A stretch of 5,328 bases of DNA from Methylococcaceae bacterium (GCA_028678445.1 JAJRDJ010000391.1:1-5328); one strand, 5' to 3'; shown: positions 1-5,328, counted from the stretch's first letter. Notes: generated by a model from the sequence alone, not told the origin. A program made the numbers and translations.

Positions 1-1
1 A

Positions 2-184
2 ACGGTCAACTGGCCAGGCGGCCGCCGGACGTTCGCCAGCGGCGAGCAGATTCACACGGAAAACAGCTATAAATATGACCTTGATGCGTTCCGCCACCTG
101 CTAGCGCAGAGCGGTTTCGACCCGGTTCACTGCTGGACGGACCCCGCCCGATGGTTTGCGGTTATTCTGGGAAAGGCCATTTGA
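2..184 (+). CDS. egtD: EgtD, L-histidine N-alpha-methyltransferase (C-terminal 60 residues, 5' end outside window)
   Basis: EgtD trimethylates the alpha-amino group of histidine with three S-adenosylmethionine molecules to give hercynine, the first step of ergothioneine synthesis in the cytoplasm. Only the C-terminal 60 codons are visible, reading from base 2 to a TGA at 182-184. The diagnostic stretch is FASGEQIHTENSYKYD, which matches the EgtD signature F-x-x-G-E-x-I-H-T-E-x-S-x-K-Y. In the mycobacterial enzyme the Glu and Ser of this HTExS segment contact the substrate imidazole, and both are present here. A Gly-Phe and a Trp-Thr-Asp segment near the end (HCWTDPARWFAVIL) also fit the family C terminus. 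The stop overlaps the egtB start (TGATG), so the two genes are surely cotranscribed. The call rests on a short fragment, but the egtB neighbour strongly supports it. Confidence 0.87.
   Translation, partial: TVNWPGGRRTFASGEQIHTENSYKYDLDAFRHLLAQSGFDPVHCWTDPARWFAVILGKAI
169..176 (+). promoter_or_regulatory. Ribosome binding site of egtB
   Basis: The purine run GGGAAAGG ends 7 bases before the ATG at 184. It lies inside the last codons of egtD. It supports 184 as the egtB start over the longer in-frame start at 151, which would lie deep inside egtD and lacks such a purine run. Confidence 0.5.
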
Positions 185-1461
185 TGACTCACAGCCACGC
201 GGCGTCGATGTTGGCGGACTTTTTTGTTCAGGTGCGCGAGCGTACCCGGCAATTGGCCGCGCCGCTCTCGGACGAAGACTGTTGCGCGCAATCGATGCCG
301 GATGCGAGCCCGGTCAAATGGCATCTGGCCCACACGAGCTGGTTCTTCGAAACATTCGTGCTCGAACGCTTCGAGGCGCGTTTCACGCCCTTCGACCCGG
401 CTTATCGGGTGCTCTTCAATTCCTATTACAACGGCATCGGCACGAGGCACCCGCGTCACCAGCGAGGTCTGCTCACCCGGCCTGCCCTTTCGGCAATCCT
501 CCGCTACCGCCAGAACATTGATCAACGCATCGCGACGTTGCTGGGCGATTCCAGGTGTCACAATGAGTGCCTCGATCTCGTCATCCTGGGGTTGCATCAC
601 GAACAGCAACATCAGGAACTCATCCTCACGGACATCAAGCATCTCTTGTCCCTGAACCCGCTCAAACCCGGCTATCGCAGGCATGAGACCGAGCACATGG
701 AAGGCGGCGAACCGATCGAATCGGAGTGGGTATGCTTCGCGGGAGGCATGCAACGCCTCGGGTATGCAGGCGCGGGGTTTTGTTTTGACAATGAACGGCC
801 GCAACACACGGTCTACCTGCAGCCCTATGAGCTAGCCTCCCGGCTGGTCACCAATGGCGAGTATCTGGCGTTCGTTCAGGACGGCGGCTACGTCAACCCC
901 GCCTGGTGGCTCGCCGATGGCTGGGACTGGCTACAGACCCACGCGATAACCCATCCCCTCTACTGGTCGCCTGTTGCAGAGGGCTGGCATGAATTTACCT
1001 TGGCGGGGATGATGACGCTGCTGGCCGCGGCGCCGGTCGCGCACCTGTCGTATTACGAGGCGGATGCCTATGCGCGCTGGAAAGGAGAGCGCTTACCCAC
1101 CGAGTTTGAATGGGAGCATGCTGCCCTCATCAGCGCCGGCGCACCGTCTGAAGAACTGCCCATGAACGATCCAGGGTGCTTGCATCCCGCCGTCGCCACC
1201 GGAACTGGCCTAACGCAAATGACGGACACACTTTGGCAATGGACCCAGTCCAGCTATGCGCCCTATCCGGGTTATCGCCCCGATCCGGGGGCCGTAGGCG
1301 AGTACAATGGCAAATTCATGGTCAACCAGTATGTGCTGCGGGGCGGCTCCTGCAGTACCCCCAAGCATCACGTGCGCCCAAGTTATCGGAATTTCTTTCC
1401 GGCGACAGCGCGCTGGCAATTTTCAGGGATCAGGCTGGCGCGGGATAAAACACCCTGGTAA
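184..1461 (+). CDS. egtB: EgtB, ergothioneine biosynthesis sulfoxide synthase (hercynine oxygenase)
   Basis: EgtB is a non-heme iron enzyme that uses O2 to join hercynine to a thiol (gamma-glutamylcysteine or cysteine, depending on the subtype), giving the sulfoxide intermediate of ergothioneine. At 425 residues it has the usual full length. Residues about 8-155 form the DinB-like four-helix domain. The probable iron ligands are H50 (WHLAHTSWFFE) and H139/H143 (HHEQQHQE). Residues about 180-420 form the formylglycine-generating-enzyme/sulfatase-modifying-like lectin fold, seen in RLPTEFEWEHA (303-313), LWQWTQS (350-356), VLRGGSC (384-390) and RPSYRNFFPATARWQFSGIRLA (398-419). A tyrosine pair Y81-Y82 (FNSYYNGIG) lies 31 residues after H50. 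As I recall, this is the same spacing as the catalytic Tyr93/Tyr94 after His62 in the Chloracidobacterium type II enzyme, so a type II-like active site is inferred. The start at 184 gives TGATG coupling to egtD and a ribosome binding site; ATG 208 is a less likely alternative. Thiol specificity cannot be read from the sequence. Confidence 0.95.
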   Translation: MTHSHAASMLADFFVQVRERTRQLAAPLSDEDCCAQSMPDASPVKWHLAHTSWFFETFVLERFEARFTPFDPAYRVLFNSYYNGIGTRHPRHQRGLLTRPALSAILRYRQNIDQRIATLLGDSRCHNECLDLVILGLHHEQQHQELILTDIKHLLSLNPLKPGYRRHETEHMEGGEPIESEWVCFAGGMQRLGYAGAGFCFDNERPQHTVYLQPYELASRLVTNGEYLAFVQDGGYVNPAWWLADGWDWLQTHAITHPLYWSPVAEGWHEFTLAGMMTLLAAAPVAHLSYYEADAYARWKGERLPTEFEWEHAALISAGAPSEELPMNDPGCLHPAVATGTGLTQMTDTLWQWTQSSYAPYPGYRPDPGAVGEYNGKFMVNQYVLRGGSCSTPKHHVRPSYRNFFPATARWQFSGIRLARDKTPW

Positions 1462-1488
1462 CTGACACCACCTTCAGGATAGGCCTCC

Positions 1489-1782
1489 ATGTCTGACCCT
1501 CAAGCACCCACGCCCACCCGCTTTATCGACAGATGCTTTCGTGATCAGCAGGGACGCGTGGTCATTGCGCAATTTCCCAATTGGCCGCTGTGGACATGGG
1601 CGGGAGCCAGCCTGTTACAATGGGTTATACCCGGCGGACCATTGACAACCTTTCTCGGACTGGTGAGCCTGTCGGCCATCGTTTACTGGTCTTTGCTGGA
1701 AATCTTTTCCGGCGTTAACTACTTCCGCCGGGTCCTGGGTCTGGTAGTGCTTGTCTTCGTGCTCTTCAATCGGCTGCTTTGA
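1489..1782 (+). CDS. Small three-helix membrane protein of unknown function, linked to egtDB
   Basis: This 97-residue protein has a polar N terminus (residues 1-30) followed by three hydrophobic stretches at about 31-49, 52-73 and 80-96, so it is almost certainly an inner-membrane protein. No signal peptide is seen. The segment GRVVIAQFPNWPLW at 22-35, just before the first helix, and FSGVNYFRR at 73-81, between helices two and three, look like conserved family motifs. I recognise the general look of a conserved small hypothetical membrane protein but cannot name a family or function. It begins 27 bp after the egtB stop on the same strand, with no terminator between them, so it is probably the third gene of the ergothioneine operon. 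The ribosome binding site before ATG 1489 is weak (AGG within GATAGGCCTCC). A role in ergothioneine handling would be inference from position only. Confidence 0.8.
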   Translation: MSDPQAPTPTRFIDRCFRDQQGRVVIAQFPNWPLWTWAGASLLQWVIPGGPLTTFLGLVSLSAIVYWSLLEIFSGVNYFRRVLGLVVLVFVLFNRLL

Positions 1783-1843
1783 CCCCTTTATGTCCGCTTG
1801 CGAAAGTGGAAGCGACCCGACGCCCAAGATCCGACAGACTTTG

Positions 1844-2344
1844 ATGCGAGTAACGGCAAGCCACCGTCTGAGAGATCACCTGAACAGAACCCTGGTGACG
1901 GCAATGGTCTGTCACCTGGCCACAGGTTCAGCACTGGGGGATTCCGGCGGTCTTGAATTACACACGATCGCGGATGCCACCCGAGGCTCGAAACATTGGG
2001 TTGATACCGCACCCACCGGCCCCTCCCAGGGCGATACCTTCGTATTTGATCAGCCCTTGATGAACCAGGACGGAAAAAGAGCCATCGGTACCAATAGCGG
2101 CTTCTGCATCACCACCCGCCCCGGCATGTATAGTCAATGCCAGTGGACCTTGACCCTGGAAAAAGGCAGCATTTCGGTGGCCGGTCAGGAAGCGGAAACC
2201 GGTGTCTCCATTTTGCCGATCATCGGGACCACGGGTCAGTACGCTACAATGACGGGCGAACTGAAGACCTTCCCGAATCCCAATGGTACGTTTACGCAGA
2301 CTATTTATCTCCGGGCAGTAGATAAATGTGCCGTTAGGAACTAA
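1844..2344 (+). CDS. Secreted allene-oxide-cyclase/dirigent-like barrel protein
   Basis: From ATG 1844 the product has 166 residues. A basic N terminus (R2, R9, R11, R15) and a hydrophobic stretch at about 16-31 ending in SALG look like a signal peptide, placing the protein in the periplasm or outside the cell. The mature part carries the pattern of the allene oxide cyclase/dirigent-like beta-barrel families: FDQPLMNQDGKRAIGTNSGFC at about 68-88, CQWTLTLEKGSISVAG at 99-114, and PIIGTTGQYATMTGE at 125-139, which corresponds to the usual I-x-G-G-T-G-x-Y-x-x-x-x-G-E. Mature cysteines are C88, C99 and C162; C88 and C99 could form a disulfide. Plant members guide radical coupling or cyclise oxylipins, but bacterial relatives have no established activity, so none is assigned. 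The in-frame ATG at 1790, only 7 bp after the preceding stop, is an alternative start, but it would leave a 30-odd residue polar extension before the signal. Neither start has a good ribosome binding site. Confidence 0.75.
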   Translation: MRVTASHRLRDHLNRTLVTAMVCHLATGSALGDSGGLELHTIADATRGSKHWVDTAPTGPSQGDTFVFDQPLMNQDGKRAIGTNSGFCITTRPGMYSQCQWTLTLEKGSISVAGQEAETGVSILPIIGTTGQYATMTGELKTFPNPNGTFTQTIYLRAVDKCAVRN

Positions 2345-2381
2345 TTCAAACCTCTGGCCTCACAGCAATCCAACTGAACTA

Positions 2382-2400
2382 GTAAAATGTTTCTTTTTAC
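2382..2400. promoter_or_regulatory. AT-rich inverted repeat upstream of the HTH genes (possible operator)
   Basis: GTAAAA at 2382-2387 and TTTTAC at 2395-2400 are perfect inverted arms around a 7-base centre. The element lies between the barrel-protein stop and the first HTH gene, 17 to 35 bases before its possible starts. Its location suits an operator for the HTH proteins, but AT-rich six-base arms can occur by chance. A TAAAAT at 2383-2388 resembles a -10 box, but no matching -35 box is seen. It lacks the GC-rich stem expected of a terminator. Confidence 0.2.
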
Positions 2401-2435
2401 GAATACCCCGCTGATTCTTGAGTCGCACAAGCATA

Positions 2436-2684
2436 GTGACTGATCCCCTTCTTCACCTCGATGACGATGATGTCATCAGTATCGAGACAGCCTGCGAGCT
2501 CCTCGGTTTCAGCAAAACCCAGCTCGAGCTCTGGGCGCTCGGCAAGTCCTTCGGACTACGGAGTGTAGCGCCCAAAATGCGGCGTCAGTTCCTGGTCCGC
2601 GATCTTCGCGCCTTTCTGGAAGCCCGTCACCGGGCACTTAATCCCTCAGGAGAAATGAATGCAAAACCCAAACCTGCTGAATGA
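2436..2684 (+). CDS. Small MerR/excisionase-like helix-turn-helix protein (first of tandem pair)
   Basis: This predicted DNA-binding protein has 82 residues from GTG 2436 (88 from TTG 2418). No in-frame ATG exists upstream or near the start, and an in-frame stop at 2412-2414 limits the choice. Residues about 13-62 fit the excisionase/MerR-like winged-helix pattern: VISIETACELLGFSKTQLEL gives the helix-turn-helix, and RRQFLVRDLRAFLEARH gives the wing and closing helix seen in this class. An acidic run (LHLDDDDV) precedes the domain, and the tail is Lys/Pro-rich. No effector or metal-binding domain is present. The 3' end overlaps the next gene, a diverged paralogue, by 26 bp. Such proteins act as excisionases, directionality factors or small repressors; no integrase is in the window, so the role is open. 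Confidence 0.7.
   Translation: MTDPLLHLDDDDVISIETACELLGFSKTQLELWALGKSFGLRSVAPKMRRQFLVRDLRAFLEARHRALNPSGEMNAKPKPAE
2648..2653 (+). promoter_or_regulatory. Ribosome binding site of the second HTH gene
   Basis: AGGAGA lies 5 bases before ATG 2659 and inside the coding sequence of the first HTH gene. It is the best Shine-Dalgarno match noticed in the window and fixes the start of the second gene. It also supports translational coupling of the pair. Confidence 0.65.
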
Positions 2685-2868
2685 GCAGGAAGCCAGCCGC
2701 CTCATTGGCATCACCCGCAGCGAACTCAAGCACCATACCCAGCAGCGCACCTTTGGTTTGCGCCCCAAACACTGCAGCCGTGGCGAGTTCTTCTATGCGC
2801 CCAACACGCTGCATGAATTCCACCGCAATCTGAGTGCCCACAAGGCGGCGGAATCGCTATTTCGCTAA
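2659..2868 (+). CDS. Small helix-turn-helix protein (second of tandem pair)
   Basis: This 69-residue protein is a diverged paralogue of the upstream one. Without gaps, residues 10-35 (QEASRLIGITRSELKHHTQQ and TFGLR) align to residues 17-42 of its neighbour, with the A, L, G, L and F-G-L-R positions identical and many conservative changes (S/T, K/R, Q/E). The wing segment RGEFFYAPNTLHEFH corresponds to RRQFLVRDLRAFLE. The helix-turn-helix spans about 9-27. The second half is rich in His (H25, H26, H38, H52, H55, H61) and has one Cys (C39). A good AGGAGA site inside the upstream gene and the 26 bp overlap show an operon. The two products could form a heterodimer or bind neighbouring sites, which is inference. 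The exact family is not recognised. Confidence 0.7.
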   Translation: MQNPNLLNEQEASRLIGITRSELKHHTQQRTFGLRPKHCSRGEFFYAPNTLHEFHRNLSAHKAAESLFR

Positions 2869-2871
2869 TCA

Positions 2872-2891
2872 CGGCGCTAAAGAAAACGCCG
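2872..2891 (+). terminator. Weak stem-loop just after the HTH pair
   Basis: CGGCG (2872-2876) and CGCCG (2887-2891) form a 5-bp GC stem with an A-rich 10-base loop, starting 3 bases after the stop of the second HTH gene. Its place suits a terminator, but the required T run is absent, so the call is weak. Confidence 0.22.
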
Positions 2892-3003
2892 CGGGGAGCT
2901 TCGCAGAGTCCAGCATTCCCCCGGTCCCTTGATGAACAGCCCACCCAACCGATAGCTCAACGCTCGTATTGACTCAGCCTCACGGTCCAGTTATTTGCTC
3001 TGA

Positions 3004-3539
3004 CGGTCCCTGCAGCACGCCGCAACGAATCCCACCCTCGCAGATCTGTACAGCGAAGCCCGGAGCTTCCGTCAGGCCTTTGCTTCCTTGCTGAGGGCGT
3101 TCGCCGGTCCTGATGGGGAACCGGTGTCCAGTTACGCCCCCTAGGTCACCGACGCAACGGGTTGTTTTTTTCTATGCATCAGTGATCTGGCCACGCATAC
3201 CACCAACCTGATGCACCACCCCATGCTCAGTGTGCTGTTCATCAGGGGTGAGAGTCAGGCCCGGCGCGAGTTTGCCCGCAAGCGCGGGACCGATGCCTGC
3301 AAGGTCGATGAAATTGGGGGGGATCAGCCGGATTTTGCCGGCATCATGAACCAGTTCGAGGAAACGCACGGCCAGTTCATGAACATGCCGCGTGGATTCC
3401 ATGACTTTCATTTATTTCGTCTGGTCCCTGAGCACGCCACTTACGTGGGGGCTTTGCCCAGGCATTCAAGCTGAGTGGCGAGGAGTTGAGGCAAACCCGG
3501 CCCATGGGGGAAACGGGACACCGGCCAGGTACTCACTGA
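3004..3539 (+). pseudogene. Decayed HugZ-type (pyridoxamine 5'-phosphate oxidase-like) heme utilisation protein
   Basis: HugZ proteins are small split-barrel proteins that bind heme and help release its iron. The remnant reads in one frame from about 3004, with similarity clear from about 3049 (LYSEARSFRQAF), then PDGEPVSSYAP (3109-3141), then a TAG at 3142-3144 where the family has Tyr or Phe (SYAP-F/Y-V). The same frame continues with CFFLCISDLATHTTNLMHHP, SVLFIRGESQARREFARKR and DFHLFRLVPEHATYVG, all close to the HugZ pattern iSxLAxHTxNL ... FARxR ... DFhLFRLxP. At the G run 3447-3451 one base is missing: adding one G restores GFAQAFKLSGEEL and a Gly-His near the end (GETGHRPGTH), closing at TGA 3537-3539. 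No start codon is seen; an in-frame TGA lies at 3001-3003. The nonsense codon, frameshift and missing start together indicate a pseudogene. A fragment from ATG 3211 could be translated but would lack the N-terminal half of the barrel. Confidence 0.8.
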
Positions 3540-3553
3540 AGTCATTGACCTGG
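3525..3553. terminator. Possible bidirectional stem-loop between convergent genes
   Basis: CCAGGT (3525-3530) and ACCTGG (3548-3553) are perfect inverted arms around a 17-base loop. The right arm touches the permease stop codon (3554-3556, - strand), and the structure includes the end of the HugZ remnant. The position suits a shared terminator, but there is no T run on either side and the loop is long. Confidence 0.2.
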
Positions 3554-4369
3554 TTACTCCCCCATCTGCAATAACAAGCCCCGCTTTCTGGCGATGTGGA
3601 AGGCGAAGGCATAAAGCCCCAAACCCACACCGAGATAAACCAGATTGAGCCAGGCGGCACTGATGAAATGCTCCATCGGAAACACCTGATCACGCAGCAC
3701 GGCCCGCATGCCTTCGAACACATGGCTGGACGGCAGCGCCCAGGCGATGGGCTGTAGCCACTCGGGCAAGACCGAGATGGGGTAGTAAATCCCGCTCAAG
3801 GGGGCAAAAGCAAAGATGATCGCCCAGGCCAGACTTTCCGCGCCAAGTCCGTAGCGCAATACCAGCGCAACCACCATCAGGCCAATCGCCCACCCCATGA
3901 CCATGAGATTGACGAAGAATGCGACCAGGGGTAGCCCCATGTCGAAGATGGAATAGTGATACAGCAGGATGGCCAGACCAGCGGCAACGCCGATGCCGAA
4001 GGCGGTGCGCAGGAAGCTCACGGTCAACAGCGACAGCGCCAATTCATGGGGGCGCAAAGGACTGACGAACAGGTTCCCCAGATTGCGCGAATACATTTCC
4101 TCGAAAAACACGATGGAGACGCCAAGCTGGGCGCGAAACAGCACGTCCCACAGCAGCGCGGCGGCTATCAGCAAACCCGCCGCCTGGGCCATCCACTCGC
4201 TTTGCCCGACCAGAAAGCGGTTGATCAAACCCCACAAGACCATCTGCACCGTCGGCCAGTAGGCCAGCTCGATCAGGCGCGGCCAGGAAGCCAGCATCAG
4301 ATACCGGTAGCGCGCCACCATGGCCAGAATGCGGTTCAGGCTGGCCCCGATGGCCGCGAGCATTCTCAT
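3554..4369 (-). CDS. ABC-2 type exporter permease
   Basis: This 271-residue integral membrane protein is the channel half of an ABC-2 exporter working with the adjacent ATPase. Six hydrophobic segments are visible at about 33-53, 60-84, 114-138, 145-172, 178-200 and 239-260, the usual number for the family, with an amphipathic basic N terminus before them. The ABC-2 signature lies at about 187-222: FAPLSGIYYPISVLPEWLQ, then AWALPSSHVFEGMR. A charged loop at 89-109 (FEEMYSRNLGNLFVSPLRPH) is the likely contact with the ATPase. The start at 4369 overlaps the ATPase stop as ATGA, so translation is coupled. The open frame extends upstream to 5152, but that part runs out of frame through the ATPase gene and is not coding. 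The substrate is unknown; this class exports polysaccharides, lipids or drugs, and nothing here decides among them. Confidence 0.92.
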   Translation of the reverse strand: MRMLAAIGASLNRILAMVARYRYLMLASWPRLIELAYWPTVQMVLWGLINRFLVGQSEWMAQAAGLLIAAALLWDVLFRAQLGVSIVFFEEMYSRNLGNLFVSPLRPHELALSLLTVSFLRTAFGIGVAAGLAILLYHYSIFDMGLPLVAFFVNLMVMGWAIGLMVVALVLRYGLGAESLAWAIIFAFAPLSGIYYPISVLPEWLQPIAWALPSSHVFEGMRAVLRDQVFPMEHFISAAWLNLVYLGVGLGLYAFAFHIARKRGLLLQMGE

Positions 4370-5100
4370 GGCTCGGTATTCCGGGCGATATCGATGAACA
4401 CCTGCTCCAGGGTGTCCCGTCCGTATTGGGCAATCAATGCCGCCGGTGTGCCCCGATCGACGATGCGACCCTGCTTCATGATCAACACTTCCTGGCAGAG
4501 CCGTTCCACTTCCTGCATGTTGTGGGAAGCCAGCAATATTGTGGCGCCCGTGCGCTGCTGATAGTCCCGGAGATAGGTGCGAACCTGATCCGCCGTAAAG
4601 GGATCGAGAGAGGCGGTCGGCTCGTCCATCAGCAACACGTCCGGCTCGTTGAGCAAGGATTTGGCCAGGGACACCCGGGTGCGCTGCCCCGCCGAGAGCG
4701 ACCCGAAAGTGCGCCGCAACAAACCGGACAGGCCGAAGTGCTCGGCAAGCTGCCGGATGCGCGCGGCGCGCCGCCGGACCCCGTAAAGCCGCGCGTAAAT
4801 ATCGAGGTTCTGCCCGACGGTCAGGCGATGCGGCAGGTCGACATAGGGCGAGGTGAAATTCATGCGCGGCAGTGCCTGGAACCGGTTTTTCACCATGTCG
4901 ACACCAAGTACCCGGACGCTTCCTGAAGTCGGCAGCAGCAAACCCAGCAGCATGGAGAGGGTGGTGGTCTTTCCCGCGCCGTTGCCCCCCAGCAACGCAT
5001 AGGTAGCGCCCGCCGGAACCGCGAAGGCAATATCGTCCACGGCCAACACCTCGCCGTAGCGCTTGCAAAGCTGGTCGACCTGGATGGCGTGAAGGCCCAT
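4366..5100 (-). CDS. ABC transporter ATP-binding protein
   Basis: This 244-residue nucleotide-binding subunit powers the ABC-2 permease encoded directly downstream. Motifs appear in order: Walker A GGNGAGKTT at 38-46 (K44), ABC signature LSAGQ at 135-139, Walker B VLLMDE at 155-160 with catalytic E160, D-loop SLDP at 164-167, and H-loop H193 (ASHNMQEVE). The region where many ABC ATPases have the Q-loop glutamine reads NFTSPYVDLPHRLTVGQNL, with no Gln at the expected place; I recall a similar NFSSPYVDLP form in related ABC-2 ATPases, so it is probably a subfamily trait. The C terminus is short, without a regulatory domain. ATG 5100 fits the normal family N terminus (HAIQVDQLCKRYG), but no Shine-Dalgarno sequence is visible before it. 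The stop overlaps the permease start by 4 bp (ATGA). Confidence 0.93.
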   Translation of the reverse strand: MGLHAIQVDQLCKRYGEVLAVDDIAFAVPAGATYALLGGNGAGKTTTLSMLLGLLLPTSGSVRVLGVDMVKNRFQALPRMNFTSPYVDLPHRLTVGQNLDIYARLYGVRRRAARIRQLAEHFGLSGLLRRTFGSLSAGQRTRVSLAKSLLNEPDVLLMDEPTASLDPFTADQVRTYLRDYQQRTGATILLASHNMQEVERLCQEVLIMKQGRIVDRGTPAALIAQYGRDTLEQVFIDIARNTEP

Positions 5101-5162
5101 GGGTGCGCGGAAAGAAAGAGCGACGAAAGGGCTGGAGCCCGCGGAATCTCAAAAAATTTGCA

Positions 5163-5257
5163 CTTCGACAAGCTCAGTGCGAAAGGTAATCTCTAAATTC
5201 AATAACTTATTCACTCATACTGAGCCCGTCGAAGGTTCTCCTGAGCAAAGCCGAAGG
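5163..5257. repeat. REP-like imperfect inverted repeat with a third degenerate copy
   Basis: CTTCGACAAGCTCAGT (5163-5178) is inverted as ACTGAGCCCGTCGAAG (5219-5234), matching at 14 of 16 positions across a 40-base AT-rich spacer. A further direct, more diverged copy, CCTGAGCAAAGCCGAAGG, lies at 5240-5257. The core CTTCGACAAGCTCAG and its complement are, from general knowledge, typical of dispersed palindromic intergenic repeats in many bacterial genomes, often mobilised by REP-associated (RAYT) transposases. No transposase is present here. The element lies 63 bp and more upstream of the ABC exporter, in a 228-base stretch (5101-5328) where I see no gene. A short + strand open frame through it (5099-5296) is a by-product of the repeat. 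Confidence 0.65.
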
Positions 5258-5328
5258 GCAGTAACGAATAATTTTCGAAATTCCCCTCAGGCTTGAGACC
5301 CTGAAGCTCGGGATGTGCCTCTGGTTGG

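Noticed and set aside
151..183. Longer egtB start at 151
   Set aside because: It would overlap egtD by 34 bases with no good ribosome binding site, whereas ATG 184 has a purine-rich site and a TGATG junction.
127..807. 226-codon open frame on the - strand
   Set aside because: It lies antisense to egtB, which has full-length family motifs; the product has low-complexity, Arg-rich sequence with no recognisable domain.
3155..3171. CAACGGGTTG followed by a T7 run as an intrinsic terminator
   Set aside because: The stem is only 3 bp with a 4-base loop, and the stretch lies inside the HugZ remnant, where it codes for conserved residues.
3211..3474. Intact 87-residue gene starting at ATG 3211
   Set aside because: It is the middle of the HugZ-like remnant; family sequence continues on both sides, beyond a TAG and a frameshift.
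3956..4561. 201-codon open frame on the + strand
   Set aside because: It is antisense to the permease and ATPase genes, is rich in Gln/His/Arg as expected of a shadow frame, and has no family features.
5129..5140. GGGCTGGAGCCC mini-hairpin upstream of the ABC ATPase
   Set aside because: A 4-bp stem with a 4-base loop is too short to call a regulatory element, and no T run or known riboswitch context is seen.
4370..5152. Upstream extension of the permease frame on the - strand, giving a 532-residue fusion
   Set aside because: This part runs out of frame through the ATPase gene, whose own frame carries every ABC motif; the permease starts properly at the ATGA overlap at 4369.
5099..5296. 65-codon open frame on the + strand
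   Set aside because: It is formed by reading through the REP-like repeats; its TEPVEGSPEQSRRA segment is the translation of the repeat itself.

Overview
The window is a roughly 58-60% GC (estimated by eye) bacterial chromosomal segment. The egtD-egtB arrangement, the protein sequence style and the HugZ-type remnant suggest a proteobacterium, probably a gammaproteobacterium. No rRNA or other phylogenetic marker is present, so this is only an inference.

Left part (1-2344, + strand): the 3' end of egtD (histidine methyltransferase) overlaps egtB (hercynine sulfoxide synthase) by one base. These are the two core enzymes of ergothioneine synthesis. A 97-residue three-helix membrane protein of unknown function follows 27 bp later, and then a predicted secreted protein with an allene-oxide-cyclase/dirigent-like barrel. 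Close spacing makes the first three genes a likely operon; the fourth may be its tail.

Middle part (2345-3553): two very small helix-turn-helix proteins, recognisable as diverged tandem paralogues, overlap by 26 bp and look translationally coupled. About 135 bp without a gene follow. Next is a decayed HugZ/pyridoxamine-phosphate-oxidase-like gene (3004-3539) that reads almost continuously but carries an in-frame TAG, a one-base frameshift in a G run and no visible start codon.

Right part (3554-5100, - strand): a two-gene ABC-2 exporter, ATPase then permease, coupled through an ATGA overlap and convergent with the HugZ remnant. Upstream of it (5101-5328) is a gene-free stretch with an imperfect REP-like inverted repeat (CTTCGACAAGCTCAGT / ACTGAGCCCGTCGAAG) and a third degenerate copy.

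I see no CRISPR array, tRNA, transposase or complete mobile element. The less ordinary items are the tandem HTH pair, the conserved-looking small membrane protein attached to the egt genes, the secreted barrel protein and the HugZ pseudogene. None of these amounts to a demonstrated new system.
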